64,000 nt of DNA from Symsagittifera roscoffensis (taxonomy: Eukaryota > Xenacoelomorpha > Acoela > Convolutidae), in assembly GCF_963678635.1 (NCBI RefSeq), contig NW_026970609.1:46071-110070 (forward strand), in the 5' to 3' direction. Numbering within the stretch: the first letter of the stretch is position 1; each line of letters begins with the position of its first letter. The position numbers were made by a program, and so were the translations under genes. Below the pieces are notes generated by a model. It was given only the letters and a program-made list of their open reading frames with translations. It had not been told where the DNA came from and searched no databases. Below, one piece after another: positions 44,344 through 54,484 of this stretch.

Positions 44344-47028
44344 GTACATAAAAAACTTGGGACAGTAACAAGAAGTCTTGGTACGGTGCAGAAAAGCCTT
44401 GGGACAGCACCAATAAGTCTTGCGACAGTACAGCAAAGTCTTCGGATAGTGCCGGAAAGTCTTGGGACGGTATCGAATAGTCTTGTAACACTTAAAGAAG
44501 TCGTGGGACAGTACCGGAGAGTGGTGGGACAGTGCAGAAAAGTCTTGGGACAGTGCCAGAAAGTCTTGGGAAAGTACCGGATAGTCTTGGGACAGTACGA
44601 AGAAGTCTTGGGACAGTACAGAAAAGTCTTGAGACAGTACCATAAAGTACTGGGACAGTACAAAAAAGTCTTGGGACAGTGCCGGATAGTCTTGGGACTG
44701 TACCGAATAGTCTTGGGACAGCACGAAGAAGTCTTTTGACAGTACCGGTGAGTCTTGGGACAGTACATAAAAGTCTTGGGACAGTACAGAAAAGTCTTGG
44801 GACAGTACCAAGAAGTCTTGTGACAGTGCCAGAAAGTCATGGGACAGTACGAAGAAGTCTTGGGACAGTACAGAAAAGTCTTGGGACAATACCAAAGAGT
44901 CTTGGGACAGTACAGAAAAGTCATGGGGCAGTATAGAAAAGTCTTGGGACAGTACCAAGAAGCCTTGGGACAGTACAAAAAAGTCTTGGGACAATACCAA
45001 GAAGTCTTGGTACGTTGCAGAAAAGCCTTGGGACAGTACCAAGAAGTCTTGGAACAGTACCGGAAAGTCTTGGGACAGTACCGAATAGTCTTGTGACAGT
45101 ACAGAAAAATCTTGAGACAGTACCAAGAAGTCTTGGGACAGTGCCAGAAAGTCTTGGGACAGTTTGAAGAAGTCTTGGGACAGTACAGAAAAGTCTTGTG
45201 ACAGTAGCAAGGAGTCTTGGGACAGTATAGAAAATTCTTGGGGCAGTATAGAAAAGCCTTGGGACAGTACCAAGAAGCCTTGGGACAGTACAGAAATGTC
45301 TTGGGACAGTACCAAGAAATCTTGGTACGGTGTAGAAAAGCCTTGGGACAGTACCAAGAAGTCTTGGGACAGTACCAAGGAGTTCTGGGACAGTGCCAGA
45401 AAGTCTTGAGACAGTACCAAGATGTCTTCGGACAGTACAGAAAAGTCTTGGAGCAGTATAGAAAAGTCTTGGGACAGTGCCAAGAAGCCTTGGGATAATA
45501 CAGAAAAGTCCTGGGACAGTACCAAAAACCTTGGTACGGTGCAGAAAAGCCTTGGGACAGTACCAAGAAGTCTTGGGACAGTGCCTAGAAGTCTTGGGAC
45601 AGTACCGGAAAGTTTTGGGACAGTACCGAATAGTCTTGTGACAGAACGGAAAGGTCTTGGGGCAGTAGGAAATAGCCCGATAATCAAGTAAAAGCAAAAG
45701 GACCGGTCAAAACGCTTAAATCGCAAAAAATCCTCTCTATTAAGATCACGAATTGAAAGTTTTTTTCTTCTTTAAGAGATTTAGGATTACCTTTTAGAAA
45801 TTCTATCCATAGAATAGAATTTTGTAATTAGTAATATTGTAAATAATAATCATGAGGCGAAGTAGGATACCCATAGCAGTGAAAAGAGTTATAGTGTCAA
45901 AGACTAATCATGGGACAGTACAGAAAAGTCTTGGGACAGTACCAAGAAGTCTTGGGACAGTGCCAGAAAGTCTTGGGACAGTACAAAGAAGTCTTGAGAC
46001 AGTACAGAAAAGTCTTGGGACAGTAGCAAGGAGTCTTGCGCCAGTACAGAAAAGTCTTGGGACAGTACCAAGAAGTCTTCAGAAGGTACAGAAAAGTCTT
46101 GGGGCAGTATAGAAAAGTCTTGGGACAGTACCAAGAAGCCTTGATACAGTACAGAAAAGTCTTCGGATAGTGCCGGAAAGTCTTGGGACAGTATCGAATA
46201 GTCTTGTGACACATGAAGAAGTCTTGAGACAGTACCGGAGAGTCTTGGGACAGTACAGAAAAGTCTTGGGACAGTGCCGGAAAGTCTTGTGACAGTACCA
46301 AGAAGTCTTGGGACAGTACCGGATAGTCTTGGGACAGTACGAAGAAGTCTTGGGACATTACAGAAAAGTCATGGGACAGTACCAAGAAGTACTGAGACAG
46401 TACAGAAAAGTCCTGGGACAGTGCCGGATAGTCTTGGGACTGTTTCGAATAGTCTTGGGACAGCACGAAGAAGTCTTGGGACAGTACGGGAGAGTCTTGG
46501 GACAGTATCAAGAAGTCTTCAGAAGGTACAGAAAAGTCTTGGGGCAGTATAGAAAAGTCTTGAGACAGTACCAAGAAGCCTTGATACAGTACAGAAAGTC
46601 TTGGGACAGTGCCGGAAAGTCTTGGGACAGTACCAAGAAGTCTTGGGACAGTACCGGATAGTCTTGGGACAGTACGGAGAAGTCTTGGGACATTACAGAA
46701 AAGTCTTGGGACAGTACCAAGAAGTACTGAGACAGTACAGAAAAGTCTTGGGACAGTGCCAGATAGTCTTGGGACTGTTTCGAATAGTCTTGGGACAGCA
46801 CGAAGAAGTCTTGGGACAGTACCGGAGAGTCTTGGGATAGTACAGAAAAGTCTTGGGACAGTACCAAGGACTCTTGGGACAGTACAGAAAAGTATTGCGA
46901 CAGTACCAAGAAGTCTTTGGACAGTACAGGAAAATCTTGGGGCAGTATAGAAAAGTCTTGGGACAGGACCAAGAAGACTTGGGACAGCACAGAAAAATCT
47001 TGGGACAGTGCCGGAAAGTCTTGGGACA
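44344..47028. repeat. Higher-order repeat unit 3 of the minisatellite (2685 bp)
   Basis: Tandem copy of unit 2, with the third unique insert (45667-45909). The two units differ at only scattered bases by eye, so this duplication is the youngest large event in the array. Confidence 0.8.
45667..45909 (+). repeat. Unique insert in the minisatellite (copy 3)
   Basis: Appears identical to copy 2 at an offset of 2685, as expected if both were carried in one duplicated unit. Confidence 0.85.
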
Positions 47029-47659
47029 GTACCAAGAAGTCTTGGGACAGTACCGGATAGTCTTGGGACAGTACGAAGAAGTCTTGGGACATTGCAGAAA
47101 AATTTGGGACAGTACCAAGAAGTACTGAGACAGCACAGAAAAGTCTTGGGACAGTGCCGGATAGTCTTGGGACTGTTTCGAATAGTCCTGGGACAGCACG
47201 AAGAAGTCTTGGGACAGTACCGGAGAGTCTTGGGATAGTACAGAAAAGTCTTGAGACAGTACAGAAAAGTCTTGGGACAGTACCAAGAAGTCTTGGGGCA
47301 GTGCCAGAAAGTCTTGGGACAGTACGAAGAAGTTTTGGGACAGTACAGAAAAGTCTTGGGACAGTACCAAGGAGTCTTGGGACAGTAGAAAAAAGTCTTA
47401 GGACAGTACCAAGAAGTCTTCGGACAGTACAGGAAAATCTTGGGGAGTATAGAAAAGTCTTGGGACAGTACCAAGAAGCCTTGGGACAGTACAGAAAAGT
47501 CTTGGGACAGTACCAAGAAGTCTTGGTACGGTGCAGAAAAGCCTTGGGACAGTACCAAAAAGTCTTGGGACAGTGCCTAGAAGTCATGGGACAAAACCGG
47601 AAAGTCTTAAGACAGTACCGAATAGTCTTGGGACAGAACGGAATGGTCTTGGGACAGTA

Positions 47660-47986
47660 GGAAATAGCCCGACACTCAAGAAAAAGCAAAAAGACCGGTC
47701 AAAACACTTAAATCGCGAAAAAAAAACCCTCTATTAAGATCACGAATTGAAAATTGTTCTCCTCTTTAAGAGATTTAGGATTACCTTTTAGAATTTTTAT
47801 CCATAGAAAAATATTTTCTAATTACTAATATTGTAAAAAGATAAAAATTTAAATAATAACCATGAGGTGAAGTGGGGTACCCATAGCAGAGAAAATAGTT
47901 ATAGGGTCAAAGACTAATCATAACTCATCGCAACGAAAAGCAACACCTTTAGACCGAAGAGTAACAAGAAAGAATTTTCGGTGAGA
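47660..47986 (+). other. Retroelement leader between the minisatellite and gag
   Basis: Diverged relative of the unique inserts: it shares GGAAATAGCCCGA, TTAAGATCACGAATTGAAA, TTAAGAGATTTAGGATTACC and TCAAAGACTAATCAT. It continues into sequence found only here (CATCGCAACGAAAAGCAACA) and then gag. No primer binding site could be matched confidently. Confidence 0.6.
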
Positions 47987-50069
47987 ATGGTCAACACAAG
48001 AAGCGCAAAGGAGAACAAGACGCAAGTGAGCGCTGAGGAGGGAGGAACGGAAATTGCTATAGAAATTGATCTTGAGACACCAGATCAGAGTGTTGATGAG
48101 GTGGATAAGAAAACAACGGATTCAACACCGATGCCGAATGCGGAAGAATAAGAAAAGAAGACGATAGAGTTCATGCCAATTGACACTGTGTAGGACACGA
48201 CAAGCAACACACCGGAAACCATAAAGGATGAGTCTCAAACGAAAAGAACGTCATTCACAAAGATGGTCGGAATGAAACCAAGAGATAAAGAGGAAGTAGA
48301 ACGGACGACCGAGAAAGGCAAAACGTTTGAAACAGGTTCCACGATAACAACAGAGACCAATCAAAACGATGATCAGGTCAAACATGGGGCAACAGCTAAA
48401 CACGAATTATCAACTCTTCTCGAGCTGGGCGATTTAATGGCAAAGCTATATCAAATCGACTGCAAACTGAAGTGCAGTGAGGAGGATCGAGAAGTAATAA
48501 AGAAGGAAATATGATACAACAAACGAGTACCTGGACAACTACTTCAACCTGGCGAGGGCGACAGAGGAAAAGCTTCAGCAGATGTCAGACAAGGTAGAGG
48601 CCACTGACAACAACCTCGAGAAGAACATCAAAAAGGAAATACAAGAAATGAAGCAACGATATGACACAGTGAATAACAAGTTAGGGAGTCTGGAAACGAG
48701 AATAGACACAATGAGCAGAGACCAGGCGGAAAGTTCATGTGCCAAACAGTCCAAACTGGATGCCATCTTGAGAAACTCTATAACACAAGACAAGCTGGTA
48801 ACAGATCGAAGGCAATTCAACAGATTCGATTTCGTAGAATCACAACGGAACAAGCGGGAATCAACACCGTTACCGTTAACCCGGAGTGTAGCGAGCGAGA
48901 GGGGGCCAAAACAATACGAAGAATGGATCTTCAATTACTCTAAATGGTCCAGGGGATTCCACAACGAACAATAATGTGGGACCGAATGCCATGACGTGGG
49001 CTAACACCTGTGAGATGATAAACAGGACACTGGGGGCATTCGCCACAAGGAACAACGACTCGAGTGAAAGAGGAGGTTGCAAATCCAGGAAAACCTTCAA
49101 GAAGCCAAAAGAAGATAAAGATAATTCAGATGGATGCATCGACCCATGGGTAGAAGTCTTGAGACTACATCTGCAGCAAGACACTTTGTATGACGAGAGG
49201 CAGGCCTGCACGGCGATACTGAGCAACATTGAAGGCACAGCGTTAAAATGTGTAGTTGCGAAGAAGGAAGAGGAACGTGACAGAGCAGACAAGATCTTCG
49301 AGATATTGTTGAACCGATTCGGGTCAGGTATGAAGGGTCACCAAGCGATGATGAGATTTGAATAGAGAAGACAGAGGGACGATGAATCAATTGATCGGTT
49401 CCTGGATGATCTTGAGAGCTTGAGAAGAAGGAGTGATCCCGAGGAGTCAACAAACAGAAGGAACTTCAGCATCGCCTCGAAATTCATCGATTGGGTAAAA
49501 AGTGATGACTTGACAACAATGTTAGCAACGTATTATACACTGTCGAAAGATAATCCACCGACTCCAGAAGAGATGATACAAAAGTCAAGGGAGTACATGC
49601 TGATGAAATCGAAGAAGTACTCGTACTCAGAGAACAGGATTATGCAGGGGGGGGGGGGGGGGGGAGTCAACTACAAAGGTCGTCATGGTACAACCCTAGA
49701 GATGATGTGGACAAACGTAGATCATGGGTAAACTGTGGATCAGCGGATCATCACGTGGCGGATTGCACAACGTACAAGCAGGGCTTGAAGAGTCTGGGAT
49801 ATGCACCGGATGAGGAAGATATCAGCCAGATTGAAGAACACGGGTTTTATAGTGGCTTGATCATCAAAATAGGTGCGAGATGCTTCTTCTGCAATCAAGA
49901 GGGACACTTCAGAATGGACTGTCCATTGCTCTGGGAAGCAGTCAAGAACCAAAGTCACCCCAAACACAAGTTAGCGTTGGTGGCGGTGCAGAACACGAGA
50001 AACAGACAAAACGAGTTTGAAACGAAAAATCGGAGGCACCGAGTGCGGAACTACCGACAAAGACGGTGA
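47987..50069 (+). pseudogene. gag: Ty3/gypsy-type gag, broken
   Basis: Gag would form the retroelement particle and bind its RNA. It starts MVNTRSAKENKTQVSAEEGG at 47987. The first part has in-frame stops near 48148 and 48190, then a frame change near 48512. It is followed by a coiled-coil segment MSDKVEATDNNLEKNIKKEI (48582 onward). The capsid-like region is IDPWVEVLRLHLQQDTLYDE, then GMKGHQAMMRFE with a stop (49363-49365), ESIDRFLDDLESLRRRSDPE and ATYYTLSKDN. A run of 18 G changes the frame at 49647-49664. Two zinc knuckles follow: CGSADHHVADC (49734-49766) and CFFCNQEGHFRMDC (49888-49923). The family resembles a gypsy lineage I remember from corals. Confidence 0.72.
49647..49664 (+). repeat. 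Run of 18 G within gag
   Basis: The run separates the capsid-like part (frame 1) from the zinc-knuckle part (frame 3). It replaces a short Gln/Gly-type linker. It could be an expanded slippery tract or a sequencing/assembly length error. Confidence 0.8.
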
Positions 50070-50570
50070 AGGCAGTAACGCAAGTCAATAATGCCATGAA
50101 GGCTAAGGTCAGGAGTTCTCAGGAGATAAATTATGAGAGAGCAGCTGTAGAGGCAATCAACAAAGTGAAACAAGACCTAGCAACGAAGGAGATCGAGCAA
50201 GGATTGAAACAGGAGATCGAAAGTCAGAAGTTGAATGAGACGTTAAGTGGGTCAGTGCCAACGCCAGAAGCCGAAGTGGGAGCGACAAGGAGTGGAAATT
50301 GCAACACTCTGAAAATGGTCACGGGCAAGTCATTTGGCATAACAAAGATTGGAGCCAGGATAATGTGAATAATCACTGTGGGCGGCCACGAAGTAACGAG
50401 GAACCTGAGCGAACCCAGCGATCAGACAATAACGCACATTGATAAGTCCAATTGATGCACAATAATGCACTAAAGTGCGATAAGTCCGCAGACAACTTCT
50501 AGAGATTTGAGTGCACTACTCACAAGAGGTGGCAGCAAGTCAGTCCGCGTCGAGAACAGATACACGGAAG
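50066..50570 (+). pseudogene. Gag-pol linker up to the deletion point
   Basis: The open stretch 50066-50368 is charged and helical (EINYERAAVEAINKVKQDLA, then KEIEQGLKQEIESQKLNETL) and ends ITKIGARIM with a stop. After it, in other frames, come IITVGGHEVTRNLSEPSDQT and SPQTTSRDLSALLTRGGSKS (50483-50542). These normally precede the retroelement protease. The collinear sequence ends near 50570. Confidence 0.55.
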
Positions 50571-50930
50571 GTGGATAGTTCGGCTGGATTGATACAACAT
50601 GATAATTGAGCACAGGACAAGAGACAAACATCAAAATGCCGATAGCTTGAGTAAGGAGACGGAAATCTACGAGAGGCAGGAACAAAGAGAGGCAGATAGG
50701 CCCGAAATAAAAGATGGCTTTTCCTTCATGGATAAGGAAACGTATGACATTCTTCCACTCACCTGATTGCTCGACAAGTCAGGCAAACCGATAGAAGATC
50801 ACCCCGAATCACCGAAGGAGTGTCCAGAGAAAACGATCTTGAATAGAACCCGAGGGATACCGATGGAGATAATGCTAGAGTCGAAAATTGTGAGAGAGAC
50901 ACTCAAGGCAAAGGCTATGATCTGAACCAA
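50571..50930 (+). pseudogene. C-terminal tip of RNase H and following connection, after deletion
   Basis: The frame beginning WIVRLD (50572) continues after a stop as YNMIIEHRTRDKHQNADSLS. The HRxxxxxxADxLS pattern is the conserved end of the RNase H domain of Ty3/gypsy Pol. It is followed by DGFSFMDKETYDILPLT and LLDKSGKPIEDHPESP. The protease, the reverse transcriptase (no YVDD-type motif is present anywhere in this block) and most of RNase H are missing. Confidence 0.6.
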
Positions 50931-51653
50931 GTAGAGACGGCAAGATCGGTGATAGGTGAAGAATTGATGAGACTACTCGAGACACTGGCAGACGATAAAC
51001 CCGTGGTCAAAGAAAAGGGCAAAGAGGAACCAGAAGTCTCGATATTTAGAAGGAACGAAGCGGATGGTGGCGAGGATTCCTAGAAAGAAAGTAAACTGAT
51101 GGAAAAGAAGTCGTGCAGTCATTGGTTGACAGAATCCCTAAAGACATACTTGAACGGACTCGGGTTAGAAAGCAGAAGGTGGCATTAAATGAGAAGGCTC
51201 AGCGCCTTGGGCCAAGTCAAGAGTCCGGGGAGAGGCCCGCCTTAGAGGAAGATACTGAAGAAGAAAAACTGTCCGGGGAGTGTGAGGAATGGGATGTAGA
51301 CTCAGAGGAGAGCAGCGATGACCAGGATAGTCTATGCATGATATTGGCAGAAGAGAAGATGAGGCACCGCGATAGGGAGCTGCAGACGGATCCCTCCTCA
51401 GGAACGTACAATTTGGATCAGCAGGAAGTGTGAGGAGGTGAAGAACTTGAGAAAATTGCAGTATCGAGGAAACCGTTCAGGGAGCTTTCTTGCAACTCAA
51501 ACGTCAGAACAAACCTGGTGCCTGAAGATGACAGAAAGATCTTGAGGAGGATAGTCTGCGTAAAGCTAAAAGATGACATCCACAGTCTTGGAGAAATGAA
51601 TGGTCAGATAATGGCACTAACGGAACACATCAAGGCGAGATATAGGCTGTTGG
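50931..51653 (+). pseudogene. Pol connection region upstream of integrase, broken
   Basis: Contains VIGEELMRLLETLADDKPVV, then an open acidic stretch 51113-51433 (RIPKDILERTRVRKQKVALN, EDTEEEKLSGECEEWDVDSE, SSDDQDSLCMILAEEKM). After that the sequence is VCVKLKDDIHSLGEMNGQIM and ARYRLLVVPD with a stop, which normally continues straight into the integrase zinc-binding domain. Function of the acidic part unknown. Confidence 0.45.
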
Positions 51654-52394
51654 TTGTACCAGACTGAAGTGTTATTCAGATCGCATGATCAAATGGGGCA
51701 CCATGGGATAGACAAAATGCAACAAAGAATTTTACACAGGTTTGATTGGCCAGGATTAAGGAAAGCTTGCGAGAGATGGGTGAATGCATGCCTGGCATGT
51801 CTGCAGGTGAAAGAGCCAAGGAAGATGAAGTTCCCACTTAAGTCAGTTGAAAGCTCGGAATTTAACGAGTTTGTGCAGATAGAACATCAAAAGATCTGCA
51901 TGACGGGATATAACCAGATACTGGTCATAATAGATCACTTCACAAAGTTGGCAGCAGCTATGCCGTGTCAAACAGCCTCGGCAGAGGAGACTTGTGGCCA
52001 CTTGATAACACATTGGATATCAAGTTATGGTTGTCCCATGACATTTCAGTCGGACAACGGCAAAGCCTTCGTGGGTGACCTGACAAAAGAATTGATGAAG
52101 AGGTCACACATTGCTCGAGCGCACTCAACGACCTACCATCCCCTGACCAACTGGTTAGTGGAGAGACATAATAGAACGTTGGTGAACATGCTGAGGGTAT
52201 ACTGCTCGAGATACATGACAGACTGGGATAAAAATCTGCCAAAAGTTGTAGGGGCGTACAACAGCACGCAACACTCAACAACAGGAATCAGTCCCTTCAT
52301 GATGTTAACGGGCAGGGAAAGAGAAATGCCTTTAACATTCTTTTATCCAGAATATAAAGGGAAAAAGAAACCGCCTCAAGCTTATGTGGAATGA
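51654..52394 (+). pseudogene. Ty3/gypsy-type integrase, long open frame with an altered catalytic residue
   Basis: A 246-codon open frame. The HHCC zinc domain is visible as SHDQMGHHGIDKMQQR (His 11, 16 or 17), then CLACLQVK (Cys 47 and 50). In the core, the first catalytic position is Glu (VQIEHQKICM, residue 77) where the family has Asp. The second Asp is in FQSDNGKAFVG (residue 134), and the third acidic residue is Glu 170 in NWLVERHNRTLVNMLR. The end AYNSTQHSTTGISPFMMLTG and PLTFFYPEY is typical of gypsy integrases. It would insert the element's DNA copy. The Asp to Glu change probably abolishes activity. It lies downstream of the RNase H remnant. Confidence 0.82.
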
Positions 52395-53190
52395 GCGGTC
52401 AGGAGACAACAAGAACTAAACGAGCTCTGCAGGAGGAACACGGCGCAAACACAAATGAGACAGCGGAAGATATACGACGAGAAGATACTTCAAGCGAAAC
52501 CATATGCAATGGGCCAATACGTCTGGGTGTTCCAGAATGTTATACATCCCAAGGGGGCAAAGAAAGAACCTAACGAATGGTGAGGACCGCTCATGATAAC
52601 GGAAGTACACCAGCAAGGACGGTTCTACCGCTTGAGTACGGGGCGAGCAGCGCATTATGAAAACCTGAAACCTCATGTCCGGTCTCCAAAAGACTGGTGC
52701 GTACCGCATAATATGGAGGGACTCGAGTACCTACTGGTGGAGCCAGCATGCGAGGTGAACGAAAAAAAGTACCAGAGAAAACAATGATGGCAACGAGGAC
52801 TTGAGCTTGGACGATAACGAAAAGATAGAAGCGGACTCAAATGCGGAATCATTTTTTGAAAAAGACTGGAATGGTCCAGAGCAAAACGAGGTGCCAACGC
52901 GGACGGAACCAGACTTGCCGGTACCAGCGGGACCAAGGAGTGGCAATCGTTAACGGACAAGCATGAAATACAATAAGTACGGGGATGACTTCTTGATTGA
53001 CAAGATACAGCCTGATAAGTTATGCGTAGCGCTACTGAGCGTGGGCGAACTGGTAGCCGACAAAGAATGGCGAATCATCAACGACAGTGAACGCTACCCA
53101 CAGGAAGGCTACTCCACACCAGAAAGGGAAACAGATCTGGAGCAGAGCGAGATAGAAAGAAGAGAGAACACACACACTTAAGGATACTAG
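52395..53190 (+). pseudogene. Integrase C-terminal domain and tail, broken
   Basis: After a stop the integrase continues as RRQQELNELCRRN and YDEKILQAKPYAMGQYVWVF. Then comes a GPF/Y-type module (GPLMITEVHQQGRFYRL, STGRAAHYENLKPH; 52593-52676), followed by PKDWCVPHNMEGLEYLLVEP and ACEVNEKKYQ. A second stretch (52963-53181) reads MKYNKYGDDFLIDKIQPDKL, then DKEWRIINDSERYPQEG. Frameshifts separate the parts. Confidence 0.6.
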
Positions 53191-53339
53191 AATGGATGCG
53201 CGATGTCAAGAGCAAAAGAGATGAGGAGCAAAGCATCCAGCAGGTCGACGTGTCAGCAGAAAAACAAGTGAAACCGAGAGATTCCTCTTCGGTTGGACGG
53301 CAACCGATAGGCCGCTCGAGATACCGCCAGGTAATTTAG

Positions 53340-53914
53340 ACCCAGCATCATCGACGGGGACTTCGATAAAAATTTTTGTCCTCGGAGTGGGGGTAGGACT
53401 TACCCACACCAAAAATTTGGTGATGAAGAAACTCAGAGAAATGAGAGAAACAAGCGGGCTGGAACTGGATAAAGAGGAGGCTGAGCCTACCATAGAAAGG
53501 AATTTCAAAACAAAATTTGAAATTCCAAATGAATATTCGGAGAGCATCCTGATCACGGACAGCAACTACATTTTGTCAGACAGGACCAGCGCGATCTGTA
53601 TAACGGCGGTCATGAGCTTCAAATCAAGGCTAGAGGCCGACTTCAAGAGAGAGTATCGGAACGTGGAGTTTCTATTCAGGCAGAGACCGGATTTGGGAGG
53701 AATGGCTGCGCTTCCCCCATCGGTTTCACAAGTTCCGGGTAAATACCTGTGCTTTCTGGTAATGAGGGTCAATGAAAGGAACACGATAGATCCTGAGCAC
53801 GTGATGTTAGCACTAACAAGGCTGCCAGACTTCACGGTCGAAAGAGGAATAATGGAGGTCTCGATGCCGGTTTATGACCCAAACAGGGGCAAGTTGAGCC
53901 CAAGGGAATTATAA
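53340..53914 (+). pseudogene. Retroelement accessory ORF, macro-domain-like
   Basis: The open frame runs from at least 53360 to 53914, reading IKIFVLGVGVGLTHTKNLVM and ending PNRGKLSPREL with a stop. Blocks in the order expected of a macro (ADP-ribose-binding) fold are SDRTSAICITAVMSFKSRLE, ADFKREYRNVEF, PDLGGMAALPPS, VPGKYLCFLVMRVNERNTID, then PEHVMLALTRLPDFTVERGI and VSMPVYDPNRG. After the stop the frame continues ILHVIFAETEIIVHK, like the last strand and helix of such folds. The assignment is by pattern only. A macro domain could remove ADP-ribose from proteins in host defence, but no catalytic test is possible from sequence. Confidence 0.4.
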
Positions 53915-54484
53915 GCTATCCTACATGTGATCTTCGCAGAAACGGAAATAATTGTGCATAAGTAATACTAATTGAGCATCGCCTGAGTTGGGTACATGGG
54001 AATCTCGAGTTAGGTATATTGGAGTCTCAAGTTAAGTATGTTGGGGCGCGAAGCAGGTAAATGGATTTTAACGCAATTGGCAAGACAATTAAATTTTAGA
54101 GTTGACGGTGCTAAAACAAGAAATAAATCTGCACGCTCTTAAAATTCCAAATGGAATTATTTTAGTGAAATGATTGTAGGATAACGCTATAAACACAAAA
54201 ATGAAGGGGGGCCTAGGTTAGGGGCAGAACAAATTAGTTTGAAAGTGGATTTAATTTTCAGATTGATTTGGTAAATTGTGTTGACGACCTGGGCTCACTC
54301 ATTTGAAAAAAAGAAGGTCTTGAACGAAATTCACGATCAGCAACATTCGAAGGGAGATATTTCTCAAATTCTCAAGTTGGTTGGTAAGGTAATTCTCAAG
54401 TTGGTTGGCAAGGTAATTCCCAAGTTAGTGGACAAGGTAATTCTCAAGTTGGTTGACACTTGAGATCATCTAGAAATTGTGACA
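53915..54484. other. Spacer with short repeats built on CTCAAGTT
   Basis: Contains ATTGAGCATCGCC, then three GTNTCNAGTTAGGTAT-like words near 54000-54035. A four-copy 24-base tandem repeat CTCAAGTTGGTTGGTAAGG plus TAATT lies at 54371-54462. No gene seen. Confidence 0.55.

Larger units (their letters stand above)
31355..47669. repeat. Giant 21-bp minisatellite array (about 16.3 kb)
   Basis: The unit is a nearly constant 15-base core AGTCTTGGGACAGTA followed by six variable bases (CAGAAA, CCAAGA, CCGGAA, CGAAGA, CCGGAT, CCGGAG, CCGAAT and others). Allowing for three unique inserts there are roughly 740 units. Common core variants are CTTCGG, CTTGTG, and GTGCC in place of GTACC. Because 21 is a multiple of three and the minus-strand core has no stop codon in any frame, very long open frames appear, up to 1943 codons at 37130-31299. 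Their products are seven-residue repeats (SQDFSVL, CPKTFLY, VPRLFCT). These have no start context or known domain and are most simply by-products of the repeat. Confidence 0.95.

Noticed and set aside
31299-47558. Very long minus-strand open frames (1943, 950, 784, 740, 574 codons) as protein-coding genes
   Set aside because: They are consequences of a 21-base repeat without minus-strand stops. All three minus frames are open, start codons are arbitrary, and no domain is present.
31249-47660. Plus-strand repeat ORFs (GTVQKSL, GQYRKVL, WDSTEKS types)
   Set aside because: Same cause; they are interrupted at each unit with a TAG-containing tail and have no gene features.
31355-47669. CRISPR array
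   Set aside because: Repeats are directly adjacent, with no unique spacers of constant length, in a eukaryotic setting without cas genes.
48575-49453. Minus-strand open frames opposite gag (48575-48934, 48876-49292, 49097-49453)
   Set aside because: They overlap well-supported gag coding on the plus strand and show no protein features of their own.
51958-52960. Minus-strand open frames opposite integrase and its tail
   Set aside because: They are shadows of the integrase gene, with Ser/Pro/Leu-rich composition typical of antisense frames.
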